Source of the DNA: DAISKN01 sp963716925
GTDB lineage: Bacteria; Acidobacteriota; Vicinamibacteria; Marinacidobacterales; SMYC01
Reading direction: 5' to 3'
NCBI GenBank assembly: GCA_963716925.1
Contig: CAVQUX010000006.1
Span: 620,001-684,000 of the forward strand
DNA: 64,000 bases
The notes below the pieces were generated by a model. The model saw only the letters and a list, made by a program, of their open reading frames with translations. It did no database searches and was not told the DNA's origin. How positions within the stretch are numbered: the first letter of the stretch is position 1; every line of letters starts with the position of its first letter. The position numbers and the translations under genes were made by a program. This document shows positions 55,692-64,000 of the stretch, in pieces.

Positions 55692-56896
55692 TTCCCGTGC
55701 TCGCGGCGACCGCGATCGTAGGCGCGACGATCGTGAACCTCGAGGGCGGCCCTCACCTCGCGAACGCCGTCGTCGTCATCGAGGGCGATCGCATCCGCGC
55801 GGTCGAGGAAGCTGCCCCCGCAGGCGCTGAGCTCGTTCGCGGGGACGGCCTGTTCCTCCTCCCCGGACTCGTGAACCTCCACGTCCACCTGGGCCTGGTG
55901 CTTCCGGGGAGGATGGCCGCGGAGCTCGCGGACGAGACGGAAGCCGAGCTCGCGCTCCGGATGGCTTCGAACGCGCGGAAGTCGCTCGAGGCCGGGGTGA
56001 CCACGATTCGGATCCCGGGCGACGGGCGACACGCGGATATCGCGCTCCGAGGCGCCGTCGAACGGGGCGAGGTGAAAGGACCCCGCATCCACAGTGCCGG
56101 CGAGATGGTCGACATCACCTCGGGCCACGGCGCCGACGGTGAGACCGCCGACGGACCCTACGAGCTCGTGAAGGCGGTACGGCGCGAGATCGGCGCCGGA
56201 GCCACCTGGATCAAGATCGCGATCTCCGGCGGCATCGCGACTCCCCGAGGAGACATCGCCGAAGCGCTGATGACCGACGACGAGATCGCGGCCGTGGTGG
56301 ACGCGGCCCACCGTTTCGGAGCGAAGGTGACGGCGCACTCGGGATCGCCCCGGGCAACTTCGACCGCCGTCCGTCTGGGTATCGATTGCATCGAGCACGG
56401 ATACTTCCTCACCCGCGAGGTGCTGCGGGAGATGAAGTCCAGTGGAACGTACTTCGTCCCTACGATCGTCGTGAGCCAGCCGAAGACGATGCCGTTCTTC
56501 GAGCGAATCGGCTCTCCTCCCTGGTATCTCGAACGGGTGAACACCGTCGGGCCCCGCCACTTCGAAGCGCTCCGGATGGCGATCGAGGAAGGGGTCAAAA
56601 TCGGACTCGGGACCGATCAGTTTCCCTTCGAAGAGAACGACGGCACGACGGCCACGGTGCGAGAAATGGAGTACTACGTGGAAGCGGGGATGACGCCCCT
56701 CGCCGCCCTGAGATCGGCGACGATCGAAGCCGCGAGCCTCCTGGGAGTCGAGAGGGAAATCGGAACGATCGAGCCGGGGAAGTATGCGGATCTGGTCGCC
56801 ATCCGTTCCGACCCCACCCGCAGCGTATCCGCCCTACGGGAAATCGTCTGGGTGATGAAGGGCGGCGACGTAGTCCTGGATCGACGGCACGACTAG
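55688..56896 (+). CDS. Amidohydrolase family protein (imidazolonepropionase-like)
   Basis: A 402-residue protein from ATG 55688, overlapping the oxygenase stop. The metal centre is complete: LPGLVNLHVHLGL (H-x-H), TWIKIAISGG (Lys), AKVTAHSGS (His), DCIEHGYFL (His) and IGLGTDQFPF (Asp), followed by IGTIEPGKYADLVAIRSDP. It hydrolyses a cyclic or linear amide. The N-terminus VLAATAIVGATIVNLEGG is only mildly hydrophobic, so location is uncertain. It completes a three-gene coupled unit with the FAH and oxygenase genes, suggesting stepwise breakdown of one compound (inference). Confidence 0.9.
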   Translation: MIPVLAATAIVGATIVNLEGGPHLANAVVVIEGDRIRAVEEAAPAGAELVRGDGLFLLPGLVNLHVHLGLVLPGRMAAELADETEAELALRMASNARKSLEAGVTTIRIPGDGRHADIALRGAVERGEVKGPRIHSAGEMVDITSGHGADGETADGPYELVKAVRREIGAGATWIKIAISGGIATPRGDIAEALMTDDEIAAVVDAAHRFGAKVTAHSGSPRATSTAVRLGIDCIEHGYFLTREVLREMKSSGTYFVPTIVVSQPKTMPFFERIGSPPWYLERVNTVGPRHFEALRMAIEEGVKIGLGTDQFPFEENDGTTATVREMEYYVEAGMTPLAALRSATIEAASLLGVEREIGTIEPGKYADLVAIRSDPTRSVSALREIVWVMKGGDVVLDRRHD

Positions 56897-57037
56897 CGCA
56901 TCTCGAAGCGACGCCCTTCGGCACCCGGTATCGAAGGAAGGGACGCCGGTCAGAATCGCAGCCGGCCAACCGCACCGCCCGGAAAAGAGATAGAATCTCC
57001 CCGCCTTCGACCCGCCCCCCAGGGAAGGACCGAACCG

Positions 57038-58864
57038 ATGACCTCTACCCACGATCGCCGCCGATTCCTCACAACCGGCGTCGCCGGCGGCCTCGGGCTC
57101 ACGCTCGCGGGGCGAGCCCCGGCCCAGCGGCGGAGCAGCCTGTCTTCCTGCCGGCAGCCTTTCCTTCCCCAGCACGAGCCCGACGTTCTCGCGCGCCGCA
57201 GGCAGCTCGAACGGACGCGGGACCTGTACGTCTACGACTACGGGCGCGTACCCGAAGTACCGATGGTTGCGAACCTGCCGCGCTCCGAGCAGTTCTCGCT
57301 CCCGTGGCTCGCGCAGGGAGCGAGTCGCGCCGCCGACCTCCTGAGGAACTTCGCCGTGAAACCGAGCCGCGGTTCGGTCGAGTCGCTCGTGGCGGGCAAC
57401 GCCGAAGGTCTCCTCGAAATCGCCCGGCAGTGCGCCTCGGCGGCATCAGAGCCGACGGAGCCCGAACGTCCGGAGAGCCTCGCCGACTACGCCTCTCTTT
57501 TCCGGACCATCGAGCTTCCGGGGATCGCCGGGACTTACCAGGACGACCGTGTCTTCGCTCGCCAAAGAGTGGCGGGACCGAACCCGCTCGTCATCCGGAG
57601 AATCAGCGGCCTCGACGACCGTTTTCCCCTTTCGGAGGCGACGTTCCGATCGGTTCTTCCCGGCGATCGACTGGAGGCGGCGGCCCAGGAGGGCCGTCTG
57701 TTTCTCGCCGACTACCGCGGGCTCGAGCACGTTCCGCTGGGGCTCTTTCGCGGCGTCCCCAAGTTCCTCTCCGCACCGCTCGCGCTCTTCGCCGTGACCA
57801 AGCGCTCGGGAGAGCTCGTTCCCATCGCCATCCAATGCGAGCAGGAGCCCGGTCCGGCGAACCCGATCTTCACGAAGAGAGACGGCCATGCCTGGTCGAT
57901 CGCCAAGACGATCGTTCAGATCGCCGATGCGAACCTTCACGAGGCGGTGAGCCATCTCGGGCGCACTCATCTGTTCGTCGAGCCCTTCGTCATCGCGACC
58001 GAGCGCCAGCTCGCGGAAAACCATCCGTTGCGGCTCCTCCTGCGGCCTCATTTCGAGGGAACGCTCGCCATCAACGAGCTCGCCCATAGAACGCTACTCG
58101 CGCCCGGTGGGTTCGTGGACGAGCTCCTGGCGGGGACGCTCGAAGCCTCCCTTCAGCTCTCCCTCGACGGAGTCTCCAGCTACTCCTTCGACGTCGCGAT
58201 GCTCCCGAACGCCCTCAGGGAGCGCGGGGTCGACGACGGGGCCGCGCTCCCCGACTACCCCTACCGGGACGACGCGCTCTTGTATTGGAACGCGATCCGG
58301 ACCTGGGTGGGCGACTACCTCAGGACCTACTATCGCTCGGAGGCCGATCTCAGGGACGATTCCGAGCTCGGCGACTGGTACCGCGAGCTCGTCGCTCCCG
58401 ACGGCGGTCGGGTCAAGGGATTCGGAAGAAACGGCGCTCTAGGAGGGTTGAACGACCTGATCGACGCCGCGGCGCTGCTGGTCTTCACCTCGAGCGTGCA
58501 GCACGCGGCCGTGAATTTCCCCCAGTTCGACCTCATGACCTACGTCCCCAACATGCCGCTGGCCGGTTTCGCCGGGGGGCCGCCATCGAACGGCGCCGGC
58601 GAGCAGGACCTTCTCGATCGGCTCCCGCCGCTTCCGTCGGCGCGCCTCCAGCTCGTCATTCTCTATCTCCTGGGCACGATCCACCACACCACACTCGGCG
58701 AGTACCGCCCGTCGGAGATTTGCGATCGACGGATACAGGGGCCCCTCCGCTCGTTCCGGGACGAGCTCGAGAGAATCGGAACGACCATCGGAGAGCGAAA
58801 CCGCGTCCGGGCGCCCTACAGGTTCCTCGAGCCCGGGGGCATCCCGCAAAGCATCAACATCTGA
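57038..58864 (+). CDS. Lipoxygenase with Tat signal
   Basis: A 608-residue non-haem iron dioxygenase for polyunsaturated fatty acids. A twin-arginine signal DRRRFLTTGVAGGLGLTLAG opens the protein, so it is exported folded. The iron site is intact: His301 and His306 in LHEAVSHLGRTHL, followed by VEPFVIATERQLAENHPLRLLLRPHFE and INELA; His489 and Asn493 in SSVQHAAVNFPQFD; and the C-terminal Ile (SINI). There is no PLAT/C2 domain, as in other bacterial lipoxygenases. At 608 residues it is of normal length for these. The TAGAAT at 56991-56996 may be its -10 element. Bacterial substrates are usually host or eukaryotic lipids, which is notable in a free-living genome. Confidence 0.93.
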   Translation: MTSTHDRRRFLTTGVAGGLGLTLAGRAPAQRRSSLSSCRQPFLPQHEPDVLARRRQLERTRDLYVYDYGRVPEVPMVANLPRSEQFSLPWLAQGASRAADLLRNFAVKPSRGSVESLVAGNAEGLLEIARQCASAASEPTEPERPESLADYASLFRTIELPGIAGTYQDDRVFARQRVAGPNPLVIRRISGLDDRFPLSEATFRSVLPGDRLEAAAQEGRLFLADYRGLEHVPLGLFRGVPKFLSAPLALFAVTKRSGELVPIAIQCEQEPGPANPIFTKRDGHAWSIAKTIVQIADANLHEAVSHLGRTHLFVEPFVIATERQLAENHPLRLLLRPHFEGTLAINELAHRTLLAPGGFVDELLAGTLEASLQLSLDGVSSYSFDVAMLPNALRERGVDDGAALPDYPYRDDALLYWNAIRTWVGDYLRTYYRSEADLRDDSELGDWYRELVAPDGGRVKGFGRNGALGGLNDLIDAAALLVFTSSVQHAAVNFPQFDLMTYVPNMPLAGFAGGPPSNGAGEQDLLDRLPPLPSARLQLVILYLLGTIHHTTLGEYRPSEICDRRIQGPLRSFRDELERIGTTIGERNRVRAPYRFLEPGGIPQSINI

Positions 58865-58885
58865 TACCGGCGAGATGGACGAGCT

Positions 58886-60106
58886 CTAGACCGATCTCTC
58901 GACCACCGAGGAGCGATCGATCGCGGCGATGGTCGTGGTCCCCATCTGCTTCATCACCAGGACCAGCTCTCTTCGCAGGATATCGAGAACCGCCTCGACC
59001 CCCGGCTGCCCGAACGACGCCAGCCCCCAGAGGTAGGGCCTTCCCACGCAGACGGCGTCCGCCCCCAGAGCGAGGGCCTTGAAAACGTCGGTGCCGCGCC
59101 GGAAGCCGCCGTCGACCAGGACCGCGATGCGGCCGCCGGCGGCTTCGACGACTTCGGGGAGACACTCGATGGTGCCCCGGGTGCTGTTCTCCGCCCGTCC
59201 TCCGTGATTCGAGACGATGACTCCGTCGACGCCGTTCTCGACGGCGAGACGGGTGTCTTCGGCGGTGACGATGCCTTTGATCAACAGTTTCCTCGTCGTC
59301 GTGTCCCGGAGCTTCCGCACGAACTCCCAGGTCAGGCCTTCCTCGTAGTTGGTCTCGCCCTCGAGCTCGAGCCCGTCGTACATCGGCTTGGTGCGGATGT
59401 AATCCTTGAAAGCGCTCGGATGACAGGCGGAGCAGTCGCGGGTGTCGAGCCTCGCGAACCGCTTCACCGTTTCGCGATTGCTTCCGCCCTGGAGGTCCAC
59501 CGTCAGCACCACCGCGCTGCAGCCCGCGGTCTCGACGCGCTTCACCAGAGCGCGGGTGGTCTCCCAGTCGTACTCCGCGTAGAGCTGATACCAGATTGGA
59601 GCGCCCCGCGCCTCGATGACCTCCTCCACCCCGGTCGAGGTCACCGTCGAGAGAATCTGGAGATGGTTCCCCGCCCGGGCTCCGCGCGCCACGGCGACCT
59701 CGCCATCGGGATGAAACGCCCTCTGCCGCCCGGTGGGAGAGAGGACGATCGGCGTCGGCCACCCGGAGCCCAGGACCTCGGTCGTCGTGTCGATCCGGCG
59801 CACGTCGACGAGTCGCCGCGGGCGGAGCTGGAACCTCGAAAACCCCTCGCGGTTCGCGCGGATCGTCCCATCATCGTCGGTGCCGGTCGTGAGGTAGCCC
59901 CAGTGGGCTGGGTCGAGCTCCTTCTGGGCCCGGACCTCGAAGTCGAATACGTTGATCGCTTCTTCGGGAGAGGCGATGGCTCCGTCGCCCTTTCCTGCGA
60001 ACTTGTACGTGGACTGGCCCACGAGCGCCAGCGCCGGGCTCTGCGCCAGGAACTTCAGGAGGGATCGGCGGCTTTTCGAGTGGATGGAGTGAAGGTCTCG
60101 CAGCAT
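58886..60106 (-). CDS. FMN-dependent alpha-hydroxy-acid oxidase with N-terminal signal and CxxCH motif
   Basis: A 406-residue protein from ATG 60106 (GTG 60121 possible). The N-terminus KSRRSLLKFLAQSPALALVG looks like a Tat-type signal. The FMN barrel has HWGYLTTGTDDDGTIRAN, PIVLSPTGRQRAFHPDGE, IWYQLYAEYD, catalytic LIKGIVTAEDTRL (Lys), VIVSNHGGRAENS (catalytic His and Arg) and IAVLVDGGFRRGTDVFKALALGADAV. In the loop around residues 221-232 it has DTRDCSACHPS, a haem-c-like C-x2-C-H, absent from classical glycolate or lactate oxidases. It would oxidise a 2-hydroxy acid; covalent haem would allow electrons to go to a cytochrome rather than oxygen. Convergent with the lipoxygenase gene. Confidence 0.85.
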   Translation of the reverse strand: MLRDLHSIHSKSRRSLLKFLAQSPALALVGQSTYKFAGKGDGAIASPEEAINVFDFEVRAQKELDPAHWGYLTTGTDDDGTIRANREGFSRFQLRPRRLVDVRRIDTTTEVLGSGWPTPIVLSPTGRQRAFHPDGEVAVARGARAGNHLQILSTVTSTGVEEVIEARGAPIWYQLYAEYDWETTRALVKRVETAGCSAVVLTVDLQGGSNRETVKRFARLDTRDCSACHPSAFKDYIRTKPMYDGLELEGETNYEEGLTWEFVRKLRDTTTRKLLIKGIVTAEDTRLAVENGVDGVIVSNHGGRAENSTRGTIECLPEVVEAAGGRIAVLVDGGFRRGTDVFKALALGADAVCVGRPYLWGLASFGQPGVEAVLDILRRELVLVMKQMGTTTIAAIDRSSVVERSV

Positions 60107-60137
60107 GGCGAATTCTTCCACAAAGGCCGCGCGGAAA

Positions 60138-60860
60138 CTACCGCCGGGCGACGGGGCGGGCGGGTCGACCGGGCATCCTTCGGGGAGCGGGCTTCGCCGC
60201 CTTCTCGCGCTTCTTCGCGAGCTGCGCGATCAAGCCCACGACCAGCCCGATTCCGGCGCCGTAGAGGCCCCACATTCCCGCGCGCCCGAAGTCCACGAGC
60301 TTCGCTTCCTTCCCGCCCTGGGTCGCCGCCGCGGACGCTTCGAAGATGGGCCGGTAGCGGTCGAACGTCTGAGGCGTCGCGGTGTAGGTGAGGATGGCCC
60401 ACTCGTCGTTGCCGCCGGGGATCATGTACTGCATCTGGCGCATCGGGAGATCCGGGTTCTGCACGTCGTAGACCGCGCGAACCACGGGAATCCCGCCGAG
60501 GCTGGCGAGGCCGTGCTCGATGACGACCACGGGTCCGCCGAGAAGCTTCGAATACTCGACGGGGAGCATCGCTTTGTGCTCGTTCGCAAAGTCCTCGCTC
60601 ACTTTGAGGGCTCCCGACTGTACCACCGCGTTGAAGTTCTCGTAGAAGCCGTCCTCCTCCCGGAGGTCCATGCCGAAGGCGGCATACTTGCCGCTTTTGG
60701 CCTCGGTCACGATCGCATCCGGAAGACCGGCGAAAGTCGCATCGGGAAGCCCGGGAGAGAGGTCGCGGAATCCGTCGGGAATTCGGAACCGGAAGGCGGT
60801 CGCGGCCTCCACGGGGAGCGCGGAAAGACAAAGCACCAGGGCGAGAGAGCGCGCGGTCAT
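60138..60860 (-). CDS. Exported protein with PsbP-like region and C-terminal anchor
   Basis: A 240-residue protein from ATG 60860. A signal peptide (LALVLCLSALPVEAA) precedes a domain starting FRFRIPDGFRDLSPGLPDATF and continuing with VVVIEHGLASLGGIPVVRAVYDVQ and YMIPGGNDEWAILTYTATPQTFDRYRPIFEASA, a fold pattern seen in DUF1795/PsbP-like exported proteins. It ends with a membrane helix GMWGLYGAGIGLVVGLIAQL and a strongly basic tail, so it is anchored with its domain outside. Function not known. It lies 31 bases upstream of the hydroxy-acid oxidase on the same strand and may be co-transcribed. Confidence 0.7.
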   Translation of the reverse strand: MTARSLALVLCLSALPVEAATAFRFRIPDGFRDLSPGLPDATFAGLPDAIVTEAKSGKYAAFGMDLREEDGFYENFNAVVQSGALKVSEDFANEHKAMLPVEYSKLLGGPVVVIEHGLASLGGIPVVRAVYDVQNPDLPMRQMQYMIPGGNDEWAILTYTATPQTFDRYRPIFEASAAATQGGKEAKLVDFGRAGMWGLYGAGIGLVVGLIAQLAKKREKAAKPAPRRMPGRPARPVARR

Positions 60861-60986
60861 CGTCGACTCCTTTGGGTTCGTAAACTTGTGAGGTTTGCCT
60901 CCAGGATCCCACTCCCGTTCGGGGAGCGCAAGCGCGGGCCTTGAGGTAGACTCGTCGCTCGGGGAGACGCGGAAGCAGACATCGTC

Positions 60987-62036
60987 ATGATCGACCTCAG
61001 AAGCGACACCGTCACCCGTCCGACGGAGCCCATGCGCGCGGCCATGGCCCGAGCCGAAGTCGGCGACGACGTTTACGGGGACGACCCGACCGTCCGGGCG
61101 CTCGAAGAGCGAACGGCAGAGATCCTGGGCAAGGACGCCGCGGTGTTCATGCCCACGGGGTCGATGAGCAACCAGGTCGGGCTCCGCGCCCACACCGAGG
61201 CCGGCGACGAGATCCTGGCGGACGCCGGCGCCCACATCTTTACCAGCGAGGGCGGGGCTCCCGCGGCGCTCTCCGGGATCCAGGTGAAGGGCCTTCCAGG
61301 CGTGAACGGCATTTTCACCGCGGACGACGTCCTGCGATCCGTTCGGGTCCCCCACCCATTCAACCCGCAGACCCTTGCTCCCCCGACGAAGCTGCTGGCG
61401 GTGGAGAACACCCACAACGGAGGCGGCGGGACCGTCTGGCCGCTGGAGCGCATCGAAGAAGTGGCCCGGGCGGCGAGGAGCCGGGGCCTCGCGATGCATC
61501 TCGACGGTGCGCGTCTCTGGAACGCCTCGGCGGCGACGGGAATCCCGGAGGCGAAGTACGCCTCCTTCTTCGACTCGGTGAGCGTCTGCTTCTCGAAAGG
61601 CCTGGGGGCGCCCGTGGGCTCCGCGCTCGCGGGACCCTCGGTGTTCGTCGAGAGAGCGCGCCGCTTCAAGCAGATGTTCGGCGGCGGGTTGCGACAGGCG
61701 GGGGTGCTCGCCGCCGCCGCGCTCTACGCCGTCGAAAACCATAGGAAGGACTTGGGCGCCGATCACGAGAAAGCGCGACGGCTGGCCGAGGCCCTCGCGG
61801 AGCTCCCGGGAATCGAGATCGACGTTTCGCTCGTGCACACGAACATCGTGCGCTTTCGCGTCACCGGAACGTCGCCCTTCGAGTTCGTGGAGAGGTGCCA
61901 CAGAGAAGGCGTCCATATGCTGGGCTCGAGTCCGGATCGCGTCCGCGCGGTGCTCCACCGCGATGTATCGTCCGAACAGGTCGGTGCCGCTATCTCCGCG
62001 ATTCGACGGGCCGTCCCCACCCCGGTCAAATCTTAG
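60987..62036 (+). CDS. ltaE: Low-specificity L-threonine aldolase
   Basis: A 349-residue pyridoxal-phosphate enzyme of the beta-eliminating lyase family: MIDLRSDTVTRPTEPMRAAM is the family opening, followed by GDDVYGDDPTVRALEE, AVFMPTGSMSNQVGLRAH, HLDGARLWNASAATG (PLP-contact Asp and Arg) and VCFSKGLGAPVGS with the PLP-binding Lys. It cleaves threonine and allo-threonine to glycine and acetaldehyde. TAGACT at 60947-60952 could be its -10 element. It is monocistronic: a strong heat-shock promoter begins just after it. Confidence 0.95.
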   Translation: MIDLRSDTVTRPTEPMRAAMARAEVGDDVYGDDPTVRALEERTAEILGKDAAVFMPTGSMSNQVGLRAHTEAGDEILADAGAHIFTSEGGAPAALSGIQVKGLPGVNGIFTADDVLRSVRVPHPFNPQTLAPPTKLLAVENTHNGGGGTVWPLERIEEVARAARSRGLAMHLDGARLWNASAATGIPEAKYASFFDSVSVCFSKGLGAPVGSALAGPSVFVERARRFKQMFGGGLRQAGVLAAAALYAVENHRKDLGADHEKARRLAEALAELPGIEIDVSLVHTNIVRFRVTGTSPFEFVERCHREGVHMLGSSPDRVRAVLHRDVSSEQVGAAISAIRRAVPTPVKS

Positions 62037-62060
62037 CGTTTCAAGCTAATATTTATTTGC

Positions 62061-62089
62061 TTGACAGAAGCTAACAAAGTGACTAACAT
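62061..62089 (+). promoter_or_regulatory. Sigma70 promoter of the hsp20-groES-groEL operon
   Basis: Perfect -35 TTGACA (62061-62066), 17-base spacer, -10 TAACAT (62084-62089). The start site would fall near 62096, directly before the CIRCE operator. Confidence 0.78.
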
Positions 62090-62098
62090 TCCGAACTG

Positions 62099-62125
62099 TT
62101 AGCACCCGGCCATTGCGAGTGCTAA
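62099..62125. promoter_or_regulatory. CIRCE operator (HrcA-binding inverted repeat)
   Basis: TTAGCACCC (62099-62107), nine-base spacer, GAGTGCTAA (62117-62125). Only one base departs from the consensus TTAGCACTC-N9-GAGTGCTAA. It overlaps the predicted transcription start, so bound HrcA would block initiation; the operon is therefore likely induced by heat or unfolded-protein load. The hrcA gene itself is not in the window. Confidence 0.93.
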
Positions 62126-62148
62126 CGCTCGCGGAGTTCGAAACACAA

Positions 62149-62595
62149 ATGCCATTCGCTCACTGGGATCCGGTCCGTGAGCTCCTGTCGCTGCAGGAGC
62201 GCATGAATCGGATCATCGACCAGACGTTGTCCCGGAGCCACTCCGAGGGGGAGCTTTCGTCCTCCGGAGCCTGGTCTCCGGCGGTGGACCTGTACGAATC
62301 CGACAAGAGTCTCATCCTGAAGGCGGAGCTCCCTGAGGTGGAACAGAGCGACATCGAGCTCAGCATCGACGAGGATCGCATCACGCTTCGGGGTCAGAGA
62401 CGTCTTCGGGAAGAGGTGAGCGAGAAGCAGTTTCTTCGCATGGAGAGGTCCTATGGGCCGTTCCACCGAACGTTCGAGCTTCCATCGAGTGTCGACGCGG
62501 AGAAGGTCAAAGCGGAGTTCAAGCGCGGGGTTTTGACGGTCACCATGCCCAAGCGGGCCAGCGAAAAGGGCCGTCAGATCCCGATCAGCGGTTGA
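62149..62595 (+). CDS. Small heat-shock protein, Hsp20 family
   Basis: A 148-residue alpha-crystallin-type holdase chaperone. ATG 62149 is chosen because the earlier in-frame codons TTG 62113 and GTG 62119 lie inside the CIRCE operator. Residues 1-40 are the variable N-arm (DPVRELLSLQERMNRIID); the crystallin domain covers about 42-135 with WSPAVDLYESDKSLILKAELPEV, ITLRGQRR, FLRMERSYGPFHRTFELP and FKRGVLTVTMPK, the G-V-L signature; the tail QIPISG holds the I-x-I oligomerisation motif. It is first in the CIRCE-regulated operon with groES and groEL. Confidence 0.95.
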   Translation: MPFAHWDPVRELLSLQERMNRIIDQTLSRSHSEGELSSSGAWSPAVDLYESDKSLILKAELPEVEQSDIELSIDEDRITLRGQRRLREEVSEKQFLRMERSYGPFHRTFELPSSVDAEKVKAEFKRGVLTVTMPKRASEKGRQIPISG

Positions 62596-62628
62596 CGTTA
62601 CAGCAAATCAAGGAGGAGTGAGGCAGAT

Positions 62629-62919
62629 ATGAAGATCAAACCCATCAAGGACAATATCGTCGTCAAGCGGCTCGAGGAGGATGCGGAGAAGAAAGTCGGT
62701 TCCATCATCATCCCCGACTCCGCGAAGGAAAAGCCGTTGACCGCCGAAGTCATCGCCGTCGGCTCCGGCCGGACCCTGAAGGACGGAAAGAAGGTCCCTC
62801 TCGAGGTCAAGGTGGGCGACAAGGTGCTCGTCGGCAAATACTCGGGCTCGGAAGTCAAACTCGACGGAAAGGAGTACCTGATCCTGAAAGAGGACGAGGT
62901 ACTCGGAGTCGTCGAATAA
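62629..62919 (+). CDS. groES: Co-chaperonin GroES
   Basis: A 96-residue protein of normal length: MKIKPIKDNIVVKRLEEDAEKK, the mobile loop around KVGSIIIPDSAKEKPLTAEV (I-I-I-P-D), VKVGDKVLVGKYSGSEVKLDGKEYLILKEDEVLGV. It caps the GroEL ring during folding. AAGGAGGAG (62610-62618) is the ribosome-binding site. It lies 33 bases after hsp20 and 21 bases before groEL. Confidence 0.97.
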   Translation: MKIKPIKDNIVVKRLEEDAEKKVGSIIIPDSAKEKPLTAEVIAVGSGRTLKDGKKVPLEVKVGDKVLVGKYSGSEVKLDGKEYLILKEDEVLGVVE

Positions 62920-62940
62920 ATTCTGGAGGAATGTAAAATC

Positions 62941-64000
<1,060 letters not shown>

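Noticed and set aside
62032..62050. Hairpin CTTAGC...GCTAA after ltaE as terminator
   Set aside because: Only a five-base AT-rich stem and an interrupted T-tract; too weak to call.

Overview
The window is a GC-rich bacterial chromosome segment, most likely from an uncultured member of the Acidobacteriota or a closely related soil or sediment phylum. The inference rests on gene content: an Oar-type TonB-dependent receptor with an N-terminal carboxypeptidase-regulatory domain, a TolB-propeller/amidohydrolase giant, a prolyl oligopeptidase, many exported amidohydrolases and peptidases, a caa3-like oxidase cluster, a Tat-exported lipoxygenase, and proteins with Thr-rich linkers. No rRNA or tRNA gene was seen, so placement is tentative.

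Layout. 0-6.3 kb: hydrolase and acyltransferase-like genes, then CBS protein, cytochrome c and the oxidase genes coxB-coxA-coxC-subunit IV plus a small Cys-rich exported protein. 6.1-13.3 kb, minus strand: one operon of exported helical protein, TolC, adaptor, RND pump, universal stress protein and DUF2892 protein. 13.5-17.9 kb, minus strand: PhoD-like phosphatase, HemG-like flavodoxin, cardiolipin synthase, small membrane protein and GNAT. 18-28.4 kb: secreted DUF11 protein, M24 peptidase/formamidase pair, TonB receptor, M28-like peptidase and amidohydrolase. 28.5-43 kb: mostly housekeeping and envelope genes (YnfA, zinc-ribbon/scramblase-like, Uma2, isocitrate dehydrogenase, glycosyltransferase, malic enzyme, NamZ-like, DoxX, TolB-amidohydrolase, prolyl oligopeptidase, DinB, GNAT).

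44.0-48.7 kb is the most distinctive part: seven attC recombination sites (77-135 bp, paired RYYYAAC / GTTRRRY-like ends and conserved stem arms) separate seven gene cassettes, all on the plus strand. They encode small secreted, membrane or zinc-ribbon proteins, a split DUF3800-like gene and a BrnT-type toxin-antitoxin pair. No integron integrase is visible, so this is an integrase-less attC cluster (CALIN-type) or the distal part of a chromosomal integron. It ends in a decaying pseudogene. A 22-bp imperfect direct repeat lies at 44011 and 50907.

49.5-64 kb: SDR, LemA and M48 peptidase, a translationally coupled trio (exported FAH-family protein, 2OG-Fe(II) oxygenase, amidohydrolase), a Tat lipoxygenase, an exported-looking FMN alpha-hydroxy-acid oxidase with a CxxCH motif, threonine aldolase, and a CIRCE-controlled hsp20-groES-groEL operon cut by the window end.

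Four otherwise well-preserved genes (coxB, the small Cys-rich gene after the oxidase, DoxX, prolyl oligopeptidase) each carry one apparent single-base insertion in a short homopolymer. This looks more like residual assembly indels than four independent gene deaths.
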